Shown here one piece after another: positions 1-5,916 of a stretch of 6,874 bases of DNA (the stretch's first letter is position 1; each line of letters starts with the position of its first letter). The notes under the pieces were generated by a model that saw only the letters and a program-made list of their open reading frames with translations, was not told where the DNA came from and did no database searches. The translations under genes and the position numbers were made by a program. Source of the stretch: Pseudomonas sp. Its GTDB lineage: Bacteria; Pseudomonadota; Gammaproteobacteria; Pseudomonadales; Pseudomonadaceae. The stretch is from assembly GCA_029240955.1 (NCBI GenBank), contig JARDZH010000101.1:1-6874 (forward strand), given 5' to 3'.

Positions 1-786
1 AATCACGGCAGCAAGGCCGGCGAACACTTTGTCGGTGTAGAGCTCATTACGATTCTGGAAGATGTACCAACCCAGGCCGCCCTTGCCGGAAGAGGCGCCG
101 AACACCAGCTCGGCGGCGATCAGGGTGCGCCAGGCAAAGGCCCAGCCGATTTTCAGGCCGGCGAGGATCGACGGCAGCGCTGCAGGAATCAGAATGTGCC
201 AGACGAACCGCAAGCCCTTGAGGCCATAGTTGCGGCCGGCCATTCGTTGGGTTTCGGAAACACCAAGAAAGCCCGCATAAGTGTTGAGCGCAAGCGCCCA
301 CAGTACCGAGTGCACCAGCACGAAAATCAGGCTGTTCTGACCCAGGCCGAACCACAGCAGCGCCAATGGCAACAGGGCAATAGCCGGCAACGGGTTGAAC
401 ATCGCGGTCAATGTGCCCAGCAGGTCGCGGCCCAGCTGGGTCGACACTGCAAGCGTCGTCAGCGCGAACGCCAGCAGAATGCCGATCAGGTATCCCTGAA
501 TCAGCACGGTCAGGGAAATCCAGACCTTGCCCGGCAGCTCGCCGCTGATCAGGCCGTCATAAAACGCAGCGGCAGTCTGCAGAAAACTCGGCAACAGAAG
601 GTCATTGCCCTGGATACGCGCGGCAATTTCCCACAGCACAGCCAGCACAATCATGATCACGCTCTTGCGTACCCAGCCGCGCTGCCAGATGCGCTGCGCC
701 AGCGGGATATCGCGCGCTAAATCTTGCTGGGTGAAGGGTTCCAGCGCGATCTCGTATTCTTCGCGAATAGGGGGTGAAAGGCTCAT
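1..786 (-). CDS. TauC/SsuC-type ABC transporter permease (3' end cut off by window edge)
   Basis: Inner-membrane permease of an ABC importer in the sulfonate/nitrate/taurine class (BPD_transp_1 family). The 262 visible codons are open to the left edge, so only the last C-terminal residues are missing; the family is usually about 260-280 residues. After a polar N-terminus of about 40 residues come hydrophobic segments near 43-57, 88-114, 125-147, 152-173 and 200-230. The cytoplasmic EAA-like coupling loop lies at about 178-205 (ETQRMAGRNYGLKG...LIPAALP) and should contact the ATPase encoded just upstream. The ATG at 784-786 is the only start seen in frame after an upstream stop; its Shine-Dalgarno is weak (GAGA). 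A 117-bp gap with a REP and a hairpin separates it from the ATPase gene, unusual for a tight operon. A substrate-binding protein gene probably lies beyond the left edge. The substrate is probably a sulfonate or sulfate ester, inferred from the dioxygenase. The protein has no cysteine. Confidence 0.9.
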   Translation of the reverse strand, partial: MSLSPPIREEYEIALEPFTQQDLARDIPLAQRIWQRGWVRKSVIMIVLAVLWEIAARIQGNDLLLPSFLQTAAAFYDGLISGELPGKVWISLTVLIQGYLIGILLAFALTTLAVSTQLGRDLLGTLTAMFNPLPAIALLPLALLWFGLGQNSLIFVLVHSVLWALALNTYAGFLGVSETQRMAGRNYGLKGLRFVWHILIPAALPSILAGLKIGWAFAWRTLIAAELVFGASSGKGGLGWYIFQNRNELYTDKVFAGLAAVI

Positions 787-830
787 GGGTAAAATCTCGA
801 ATTCGGTACCAAGGCGGGAGCGGCTGCAAT

Positions 831-863
831 GTGTGGGTCAGTCAGCAGGTTGTTGACCCACGC
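831..863. repeat. Hairpin between ATPase and permease genes
   Basis: An 8-bp perfect inverted repeat, GTGGGTCA at 833-840 and TGACCCAC at 854-861, encloses a 12-nt loop. One wobble and one further pair extend it to 831-863. It directly adjoins the single REP at 871-892. No T-run follows on the minus strand, so it is not a classical terminator. It could form in the operon mRNA and influence decay or permease translation. Confidence 0.5.
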
Positions 864-870
864 GACGTTA

Positions 871-892
871 TCGCGGGCAAGCGCGCTCCTAC
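871..892 (-). repeat. Single REP element inside the transporter operon
   Basis: Read on the minus strand this is a Pseudomonas-type REP: it starts GTAGGAGC, has the imperfect palindrome GCGCGC-TT-GCCCGC, and ends GCGA. It lies 12 bp after the ATPase stop codon and about 85 bp before the permease ATG. A REP inside an operon may form an mRNA structure that protects the upstream message and lowers downstream expression; that role is inferred. Confidence 0.75.
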
Positions 893-903
893 GGGCAAAA
901 GTG

Positions 904-1785
904 TCAGTAGGCGATGCGGATATCCTGGAAGTTCAGCTCTTGCTCGCTCTGTCCGGTTTCCTCTTCGTTGAACAGCAAGCGGTGGATACGCTGAGCTGTC
1001 TGCTGGAAACCAACGCCGCCCAGGCTTTGCAGGTCGTACTGATGGCTGTTGATCTCCGCACGCACACGGCCCGGATGGGGCGACAGCAGCAGAATGCGGT
1101 TGCCGACCACCAGCGCTTCTTCAATGGAATGGGTGACGAACAGCAAGGTGAAACGCACTTCGTCCCACAGCTCCAGCAGTTCTTCCTGCATCTTGCGGCG
1201 GGTCAACGCATCCAGAGCCGCGAACGGTTCGTCCATCAGCAGGATCTTGGGCTGCATCGCCAGCGCTCGGGCAATGGCGACCCGTGCCTTCATGCCACCG
1301 GACAAGGTGTGCGGGTAGGCATCGGCAAACGCGCTCAGCCCGACTTTTTCCAGGTAATAACGCGCCCGTTCCAGCGCCTCGGGACGCTTCAGAGTGCGTG
1401 ACGCCAGCATCGGAAACATCACGTTTTCGATAACGGTTTTCCAGGGCGGCAGCTGATCGAACTCCTGGAACACCACGATGCGGTCCGGCCCTGGCTCTTT
1501 GACCTGGGCGCCGGCAAGGCGAATCTGACCTTCGCTGGGCTGGATGAAACCGGCCACTGCCTTGAGCAGCGTGGACTTGCCGCAGCCCGAAGGCCCCAGC
1601 AGGACGAAACGGTCGGCCGGGTCGATCTCGAAACTGACCTGATGGGTCGCCCGCACGACGCGTTCGGCGGTGCGGTACTCAAGGCTTACGCCCTGGACCT
1701 GCAACAAGGCTTCAGTGGCATGCTGAATGGCCTGTGGCGATTGTGAAGCGTGGCTAGCCGCGTGGCTTTGCACTACAGCATTCAT
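904..1785 (-). CDS. TauB/SsuB-type ABC transporter ATP-binding protein
   Basis: Cytoplasmic ATPase driving the importer, 293 residues. All nucleotide-binding motifs are visible: Walker A GPSGCGKST at 64-72, Q-loop Gln107 (VFQEFDQLPPW, the aromatic/proline pattern of the sulfonate and nitrate class), signature LSGGM at 161-165, Walker B ILLMDEP at 181-187, D-loop LDALT just after, and H-loop His219 in VTHS. The signature continues KARVAIARA, where many relatives have RQRVAIARA. A 25-residue Ala/Ser/Gln/His-rich N-terminal extension and a 25-residue acidic C-terminal tail flank the core. The ATG at 1783-1785 has an upstream GGAG at good spacing. It starts 16 bp after the dioxygenase stop, so the two are co-transcribed. 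The specific substrate cannot be read from the ATPase. Confidence 0.93.
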   Translation of the reverse strand: MNAVVQSHAASHASQSPQAIQHATEALLQVQGVSLEYRTAERVVRATHQVSFEIDPADRFVLLGPSGCGKSTLLKAVAGFIQPSEGQIRLAGAQVKEPGPDRIVVFQEFDQLPPWKTVIENVMFPMLASRTLKRPEALERARYYLEKVGLSAFADAYPHTLSGGMKARVAIARALAMQPKILLMDEPFAALDALTRRKMQEELLELWDEVRFTLLFVTHSIEEALVVGNRILLLSPHPGRVRAEINSHQYDLQSLGGVGFQQTAQRIHRLLFNEEETGQSEQELNFQDIRIAY

Positions 1786-1801
1786 TGAAAAATCTCCGGA
1801 A

Positions 1802-2698
1802 TCAGAACGGCGCGCTGCCCTGAATGGTGGTGCGATGCAAACGACGGCGCAGTTCAGGCGGGCAACCGGCGGCCAGATGGATCAACGAACGGTTGTCCCA
1901 GAACACCATGTCGTTGGGCTGCCATTTGTGGCGGTAAACGAATTCGGGACGAACGCTGTGGGCGTAGATCTCATTGAGGATCTGACGGCTTTCGTCTTCC
2001 GGCAGGCCGATGATGCGGGTGGTGAAACCTTCGCTGACGAACAACGCCTTGCGACCGTTTTCCGGGTGAGTGCGTACGATCGGGTGGCTGACTTCGACCA
2101 CTTGAGCCAGTTGTTCCGGCGTCAGGGTCGGGCGCCAGCTGGCGGCGTTATGGCCTTCTGCGTAACGGGCGGTGTAGCTGTGAACCGCTTTGCGGCCTTC
2201 CACGGCTTCGCGCAAATGCTGCGGCAGCGTTTCCCAGGCCAGATGCATGTCAGCGAACAGGGTATCGCCGCCTTCGCTTGGCAGTTCCTGCGCATAAAGC
2301 ATCGAACCGAGGCTCGGCAGCTCTTTGTAAGACAGGTCCGAGTGCCAGTATTTACCTGCATCGCCCAAGCCGACCGGCTGGCCGTTTTCGACGATATTGG
2401 AGACGATCAGGATTTCCGGGTGGTTCGCCAGCAGGAACTGCTTGAGCACATGGATCTGCAGCACGCCAAAGCGGCGGCTGAAGTCCACCTGTTGCTGCGG
2501 CGTAATGTGCTGATCGCGGAACACCACCAGGTGATAGTCCAGATGCGCCTGATGCACACGAGCGAAATCGGCATCGCTCAAGGGTTTGGAAAGATCCAGA
2601 CCGACGATTTCCACGCCCACCTTTTCGGTGAATGGACGCACATCGAATTCTTGACCCTTGGCTGGCGCAGGCGATGAAGCGAGGGAGGCTGCTGGCAT
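1802..2698 (-). CDS. TauD/TfdA-family 2-oxoglutarate/Fe(II) dioxygenase
   Basis: Cytoplasmic non-heme iron oxygenase, 298 residues. Enzymes of this family hydroxylate the carbon next to the sulfur group (or an ether carbon in TfdA) using O2 and 2-oxoglutarate, releasing for example sulfite from taurine. The iron triad is visible as His119 and Asp121 (WHSDLSY) and His274 (SLIHLAA). Thr146 (GGDT) matches the conserved family threonine. Arg285 and Arg289 (RRRLHRTT) lie 11 and 15 residues after His274, the spacing of the TauD arginines that hold 2-oxoglutarate and the taurine sulfonate. The ATG at 2696-2698 has a GGAG 5 nt upstream; a GTG at 2735-2737 would add 13 residues but has poorer support. 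It heads the operon with the ATPase and permease, indicating an imported sulfonate, sulfate ester or similar substrate. The gene name tauD is not assigned because taurine specificity is unproven. Confidence 0.92.
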   Translation of the reverse strand: MPAASLASSPAPAKGQEFDVRPFTEKVGVEIVGLDLSKPLSDADFARVHQAHLDYHLVVFRDQHITPQQQVDFSRRFGVLQIHVLKQFLLANHPEILIVSNIVENGQPVGLGDAGKYWHSDLSYKELPSLGSMLYAQELPSEGGDTLFADMHLAWETLPQHLREAVEGRKAVHSYTARYAEGHNAASWRPTLTPEQLAQVVEVSHPIVRTHPENGRKALFVSEGFTTRIIGLPEDESRQILNEIYAHSVRPEFVYRHKWQPNDMVFWDNRSLIHLAAGCPPELRRRLHRTTIQGSAPF

Positions 2699-2790
2699 GA
2701 GAACTCCGACTCCAGAACAATGAGTGACTGTGAGCACGGACTGTATAGATATAAGAAAAAGAATTTAAATACCGTTAAGGCATATGCATA
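2699..2790 (-). promoter_or_regulatory. AT-rich promoter region of the dioxygenase-transporter operon
   Basis: This is the only AT-rich stretch upstream of the dioxygenase, in the leftward direction of transcription. The minus strand carries a T-rich tract, overlapping -10-like hexamers TATATC and TATACA near 2745-2755, and no convincing -35 box. That pattern fits an activator-dependent promoter, with CysB being the usual regulator of such genes in Pseudomonas. No specific binding site is claimed. Confidence 0.4.
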
Positions 2791-2791
2791 G

Positions 2792-2817
2792 CGCGGATTG
2801 GCCTAGCGCGCCCCTAC
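2792..2817 (-). repeat. Degenerate REP-like sequence
   Basis: On the minus strand it starts GTAGGGGCGCGCTAGGCC and ends CCGCG, resembling the intact REP at 871-892 with substitutions and a small insertion. It lies just upstream of the operon promoter region and looks like a decayed REP copy. Confidence 0.4.
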
Positions 2818-2893
2818 ATAGGCTTCATCTTGCCGGTGGCACCTCCCGCACGCGTTCGCATGACAGGCCGGACAATTGCAGGCAGACACGTTT

Positions 2894-2968
2894 GTGGGAG
2901 GGAGCGTTAGCTCGCGACAGCGGTGAAAGATATTTGCCGGCCTCATCGCGAGCTTCGCTCCCTCCCAC
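2894..2968. repeat. Inverted REP pair A (BIME-like, GTGGGAGGGAGC type)
   Basis: Two REP copies face each other. The left arm is 2894-2917 and the right arm 2946-2968; they agree except for a one-base length difference and a nearby mismatch in the small loop. A 28-bp spacer separates them. Each arm has its own small palindrome (GAGC-loop-GCTC). The whole unit can form a long stem in RNA from either strand. It lies between the metQ-like gene's terminator and the promoter of the next operon, a typical intergenic location. REPs of this kind are thought to be moved by REP-associated tyrosine transposases; none is encoded here. Confidence 0.85.
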
Positions 2969-3015
2969 TGGTTTTGTGATCTGTCCTTTTGACCTGCAGC
3001 GTCTGGACTGACGCT

Positions 3016-3077
3016 TCGCCAGCAAGCTGGCTCCTACTGGGGGTGCGGCCGACCTGTAGGAGCCAGCTTGCTGGCGA
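3016..3077. repeat. Inverted REP pair B (GTAGGAGCCAGC type), perfect 22-bp arms
   Basis: The arm at 3016-3037 is the exact reverse complement of 3056-3077, with an 18-bp spacer. Each arm starts GTAGGAG when read outward and contains the inner palindrome CCAGC-TT-GCTGG. Its core differs from pair A only 48 bp away, so two REP subfamilies sit side by side. The perfect match suggests recent insertion or ongoing correction between arms. Confidence 0.87.
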
Positions 3078-3132
3078 TTGCGGAGTGGCTGACGGATCGC
3101 CAGACCGCGGGCATGCGCGCTTTTACAGCGCC

Positions 3133-3170
3133 CACAAACGAAAACGCCAGAGCTGTAAGCCCTGGCGTTT
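3133..3170 (-). terminator. Rho-independent terminator of the metQ-like gene
   Basis: On the minus strand, AAACGCCAGGGC at 3170-3159 pairs with GCTCTGGCGTTT at 3153-3142 around a 5-nt loop, followed by T and a second short T-run. One pair is G-U on the minus transcript but would be A-C on the plus transcript, which supports minus orientation. It lies 26 bp after the metQ-like stop codon. Confidence 0.85.
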
Positions 3171-3195
3171 GCTTGAAACGAGCTGCAACTGACAA

Positions 3196-3978
3196 TCAGA
3201 ACGCAGGCAGTACCGCGCCGTCGTACTTCTTGTTGATGAAGTCTTTCACTTCAGAGCTGGTCAGCGCCTTCGACAGTTTCTCGATGGCATCGCTCTTCGC
3301 GTTGTCTTCACGGGTTACCAGGAAGTTCACGTATGGCGAATCGGCACCTTCGATGATCAGCGCGTCTTTTTTCGGGCTCAGCTTGGCTTCAAGCGCGTAG
3401 TTGGTGTTGATCATGTCCAGATCGACCTGATCCAGCACACGCGGCAGCACAGCCGATTCCAGCTCGCGGAACTTGAATTTCTTCGGGTTGGTGGCGATGT
3501 CTTTTGGAGTCGCCAGCGCGTTGGTCGGATCCTTCAGTGTGATCAGACCACCCTTCTGCAGCAGAAGCAGTGCGCGGCCGGCGTTGCTGCCTTCGTTCGG
3601 GATGGCGATGGTTGCGCCTTCAGGAAGGTCAGCCAGGCTCTTGTACTTCTTCGAGTAACCACCGAAAGGTTCGACGTGAACGCCGACGCCGGTCACCAGA
3701 TTGGCGCCTTTACCTTTGTTGAAGCCGTCCAGATAAGGCTTGGTCTGGAAGTAGTTGGCATCCAGGCGCTTTTCGTTGAGCTGTACGTTCGGCTGGACGT
3801 AGTCGGTGAACACCTTGATTTCCAGATCCACGCCTTCTTTGGCCAGGGTCGGCTTGATCAGCTCAAGGATTTCCGCGTGAGGGACAGGTGTAGCGCCAAC
3901 CACCAGCTTTTCACCGGCCTGAGCCAGGCCAATGGAGAACGCAGCCGCCAGAGCGGTCATCAACAACGTCTTTTTCAT
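3196..3978 (-). CDS. metQ: MetQ/NlpA-family substrate-binding protein, non-lipoprotein form
   Basis: Periplasmic binding protein of the methionine ABC importer class, 260 residues, the usual family length. Family landmarks are GATPVPHAEIL at 28-38, LDANYFQTKPYL at 72-83, IAIPNEGSNAGRALLLLQ at 124-141 and VDLDMINTNYA at 185-195. The N-terminus MKKTLLMTALAAAFSIGLAQA is a Sec signal peptide with likely cleavage after Ala21. It lacks the LxxC lipobox of E. coli MetQ, so the protein should be soluble in the periplasm. The mature part has one Met and no Cys. No metN or metI gene adjoins it, so it may share a transporter encoded elsewhere. The ATG has AAGGA 6 nt upstream, and a strong terminator follows, so it can be its own transcription unit. 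Methionine is the default ligand; another sulfur amino acid is possible. Confidence 0.88.
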   Translation of the reverse strand: MKKTLLMTALAAAFSIGLAQAGEKLVVGATPVPHAEILELIKPTLAKEGVDLEIKVFTDYVQPNVQLNEKRLDANYFQTKPYLDGFNKGKGANLVTGVGVHVEPFGGYSKKYKSLADLPEGATIAIPNEGSNAGRALLLLQKGGLITLKDPTNALATPKDIATNPKKFKFRELESAVLPRVLDQVDLDMINTNYALEAKLSPKKDALIIEGADSPYVNFLVTREDNAKSDAIEKLSKALTSSEVKDFINKKYDGAVLPAF

Positions 3979-4133
3979 TTAATGTCCTTAGCGAAAATCC
4001 TGAAGCGTCACGGATCGCAACGCCGGGTCAGTAGGTGTGCCGCTGTCATGATGGACCGCGGCGTGTTGCGGACATTACCGGTATTTTTTATTCCGAGAAA
4101 ATACTTTTTAAGCTAGTGCTTATAATTTTTTTG
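3979..4133 (-). promoter_or_regulatory. AT-rich region upstream of metQ-like gene, with two dyads
   Basis: This 155-bp gap contains an AT-rich block at about 4080-4133 next to otherwise GC-rich DNA, the likely metQ promoter. It holds a 7-bp inverted repeat GTATTTT (4081-4087) / AAAATAC (4098-4104) and a palindrome AAGC-TAGT-GCTT at 4110-4121. No good -35/-10 pair and no sigma54 -24/-12 element was found. The dyads are possible regulator sites. The AAA+ gene upstream has no evident terminator, so read-through into metQ is also possible. Confidence 0.4.
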
Positions 4134-5060
4134 CTAGTTCGGTTGATCGGCCAGCGCGTTCAGAGCTTGCCGAAGTGCCGCGACCTGCGCCGGTTGCAGG
4201 CGCCGGGCCTGACGCTCGATCGTCGCCAGCACCGCAGTGCTGTCAGGCAGGTTCAAATGTTCAGGCAGAATCTCGTCTCCGCTGCTCACCAGCAATGCGA
4301 AGTGAATAACGTTTTCCAGTTCGCGGGTATTGCCCGGCCAGTCGTGAGCCTCCAGCGCCGCTTGAGCAGTTTCGCTGATCATTTGCACCGGCAGGCTCAG
4401 GCGCTGGCTGTAAATACCCACAAAATATTCGGCCAGCGGCAGGATATTGCCCGGTTGCTCGCGCAGCGCAGGCAGGTCCAGCCGCCCTTCGCTCAGATAG
4501 TGATAGAGCCGGTCGTGAAACTTGCCGGCCGCCACGGCCTGTGCAAGATCGATGCTGGTGGCGGCGACCAGACGAACGTCGACGGGGCTCGGCTGATGTG
4601 CGCCCACGCGCGTGACTTCATGGTTTTCCAGTGCGGCCAGCAGCTTGATCTGGATCGGCAAAGGCAAATCGCCAATCTCGTCCAGATACAAGGTGCCGCC
4701 ATTGGCCGAGCCAAACCAGCCGGCGCGGCTGCTGGCCGAGCCGCTGTGGGCACCGGCAGCATGGCCGAACAGCTCGGCGTCTGCGTAATTCAGGCTGATC
4801 GCCCCGCAATTGACCGAAACGAACAACCCGGATCGGTCACTGCCTCTGTGGATATGGCGTGCCAACAGCTCTTTGCCGGTGCCCGATTCGCCACGGATCA
4901 ATACGGGTAACGAGCGCGGTGCCAGCTGCTCCATCTGGGTACGCAACTGGCGGGAGCGCGGGTCGACGAATACCAGCGCTTTGGCGCGGATGCTCAGCGG
5001 GCTTTTTTCGGCGTCGGGAAAGGTCAGTAACGGCTGACCGAAGTGTTCATGCAGGCTCAT
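4134..5060 (-). CDS. Compact sigma54-type AAA+ regulator lacking receiver and HTH domains
   Basis: 308 residues, almost entirely a sigma54-interaction AAA+ domain. Visible are Walker A GESGTGKE at 57-64, Walker B GTLYLDEIGDL at 122-132, sensor I VRLVAAT at 162-168 and sensor II WPGNTRELENV at 241-251. Two functional sites differ from standard activators: the GAFTGA loop that contacts sigma54 reads GAHSGS at 103-108, and the arginine-finger segment, normally FRxDLxxRL, reads FHDRLYHYL at 181-189, with His and Tyr at the usual Arg positions. The protein stops about 55 residues after sensor II, without a recognisable Fis-type HTH, and AT-rich DNA follows the stop. The N-terminus has about 45 residues and no receiver domain. 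It most resembles the SfnR-like sulfur-starvation regulators, from memory only. The ATG at 5058-5060 has GGGAG 6 nt upstream; the longer frame to 5219 overlaps the hydrolase gene and lacks support. Probably co-transcribed with the hydrolase. Confidence 0.85.
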   Translation of the reverse strand: MSLHEHFGQPLLTFPDAEKSPLSIRAKALVFVDPRSRQLRTQMEQLAPRSLPVLIRGESGTGKELLARHIHRGSDRSGLFVSVNCGAISLNYADAELFGHAAGAHSGSASSRAGWFGSANGGTLYLDEIGDLPLPIQIKLLAALENHEVTRVGAHQPSPVDVRLVAATSIDLAQAVAAGKFHDRLYHYLSEGRLDLPALREQPGNILPLAEYFVGIYSQRLSLPVQMISETAQAALEAHDWPGNTRELENVIHFALLVSSGDEILPEHLNLPDSTAVLATIERQARRLQPAQVAALRQALNALADQPN

Positions 5061-5146
5061 GACAGACTCCCACCCAGGCCCCGAGCGGGGTCCAGGCGCA
5101 AACGATGAAACGACAGGCGTTGAGCCTGATGACGATACTGCAGCTT

Positions 5147-5728
5147 TCAGGCACTGCGACGTGCGCGTTGTTCCAGGCGGCTTTGCAGGCGATAAAGGTA
5201 GGCGAAGCCCTGTTCCCAACGCTGATGGCCGGATTTGACGTTGATATGCCCGGCCTGGCTGAGAATGCCGATTTCAGCCTCCCAATGGCGTGCTAGCTCC
5301 AGCGCGCGCTGGGTACTGACGGCCTGATCGTTATCGGAGCTGACGATCTGCGTAGGAAACGGCAGCGGATCTTTCGGAATAGGCGCAAAGTTACGCAACG
5401 CGGGTGGGCAGTTCGGTCGCTCCACGTCGGCAGGCGCAACTAGCAATGCACCCTGCACCTGGCGCAAAGTATCCACAGGCGCCAATTGAGTCCAATGAGC
5501 AACTGTCACGCAACCGAGGCTGTGGGCAATGAGAATCACCGGCGAGGTTTCAGCTGCAACCGTACGCTGCAGCTCACCTATCCAGTCTTCGCGGCGCGGT
5601 CTGAGCCAGTCGGTCTGTTCGACCCGCACGCTGTTGGGCAGGCTGTTCTGCCAATGGGTTTGCCAGTGATCGTCAGGCGACCCTTGCCAGCCTGGCACGA
5701 TCACATAGCGGATCGGTTCGTTGTGCAT
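5147..5728 (-). CDS. RBBP9/YdeN-family serine hydrolase
   Basis: Small cytoplasmic alpha/beta hydrolase, 193 residues, the usual length for the family. The nucleophile is Ser70 in AHSLGC, the acid is Asp132 or Asp134 in SSDNDQ, and the base is His161 in the hallmark GHINVKSG. The early VPGWQGSPDDHWQTHW at 11-26 is the family's oxyanion-hole region. There is no signal peptide or membrane segment. The natural substrates of these enzymes are mostly unknown, so no reaction is assigned. The ATG has GGAGG 7 nt upstream. The AAA+ regulator gene follows after 86 bp with no terminator; a GC-rich hairpin (CCCCG/CGGGG at 5079-5090) lies just before that gene's ribosome site. The protein has only its start Met and two Cys. 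Confidence 0.9.
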   Translation of the reverse strand: MHNEPIRYVIVPGWQGSPDDHWQTHWQNSLPNSVRVEQTDWLRPRREDWIGELQRTVAAETSPVILIAHSLGCVTVAHWTQLAPVDTLRQVQGALLVAPADVERPNCPPALRNFAPIPKDPLPFPTQIVSSDNDQAVSTQRALELARHWEAEIGILSQAGHINVKSGHQRWEQGFAYLYRLQSRLEQRARRSA

Positions 5729-5762
5729 GGGCTTGGCCTCCAGGATGCGCTTACGTGAGGCA

Positions 5763-5828
5763 AGTATAGGGACAGAACTTATATCCTCTAAGGAATAAGA
5801 AGCTATTTGGTAATTCTCTTAGGGAATA
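5763..5828 (-). promoter_or_regulatory. Possible hydrolase promoter with two tandem dyads
   Basis: On the minus strand TATACT (5768-5763) is a good -10, with a weak TTAGAG (5791-5786) 17 bp upstream. Two similar imperfect dyads occur on the plus strand: ATCCTCTAAGGAAT at 5783-5796, covering the -35, and ATTCTCTTAGGGAAT at 5813-5827. Their centres are about 30.5 bp apart, close to three helix turns, so a bound protein would sit on the same face. The arrangement suggests a regulated promoter; the regulator is unknown. Confidence 0.45.
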
Positions 5829-5835
5829 TATGAGA

Positions 5836-5875
5836 CAAAAAAGAGGGCCATTCCCTGCCTTTGAGGAATGGCCCT
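5836..5875 (-). terminator. Strong minus-strand terminator with no obvious gene before it
   Basis: On the minus strand AGGGCCATTCC (5875 downward) pairs perfectly with GGAATGGCCCT around a 10-nt loop and is followed by CTTTTTTGT. On the plus strand no T-run follows, so it acts leftward. The next annotated minus gene, the hydrolase, is downstream of it, and the gene on its other side is transcribed away. It must therefore end a short transcript or act as an attenuator. Confidence 0.8.
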
Positions 5876-5916
5876 TGATAGAAATCGCTTACAACACCAA
5901 GACTAAACAGTCAGCG

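Noticed and set aside
196..720. Long plus-strand open frame opposite the permease.
   Set aside because: It is a shadow of the permease gene: Gln/Arg-rich with no recognisable family features.
799..810. Adjacent GAATTC and GGTACC restriction sites, suggesting a vector junction.
   Set aside because: No polylinker order follows and the flanks are ordinary operon sequence; chance is a sufficient explanation.
1727..2677. A 316-codon plus-strand open frame opposite the dioxygenase.
   Set aside because: The minus frame carries a full dioxygenase active site; the plus frame is explained by high-GC codon bias.
4134..5060. Identity as HrpR/HrpS, the type III secretion regulators of P. syringae, which are of similar size.
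   Set aside because: As recalled, those proteins keep a C-terminal HTH, and the neighbours here concern sulfur, not secretion.
5061..5219. Extended start of the AAA+ gene at 5219, adding 53 residues.
   Set aside because: The extension overlaps the hydrolase gene and is low-complexity, while the ATG at 5060 has a well-spaced ribosome site.
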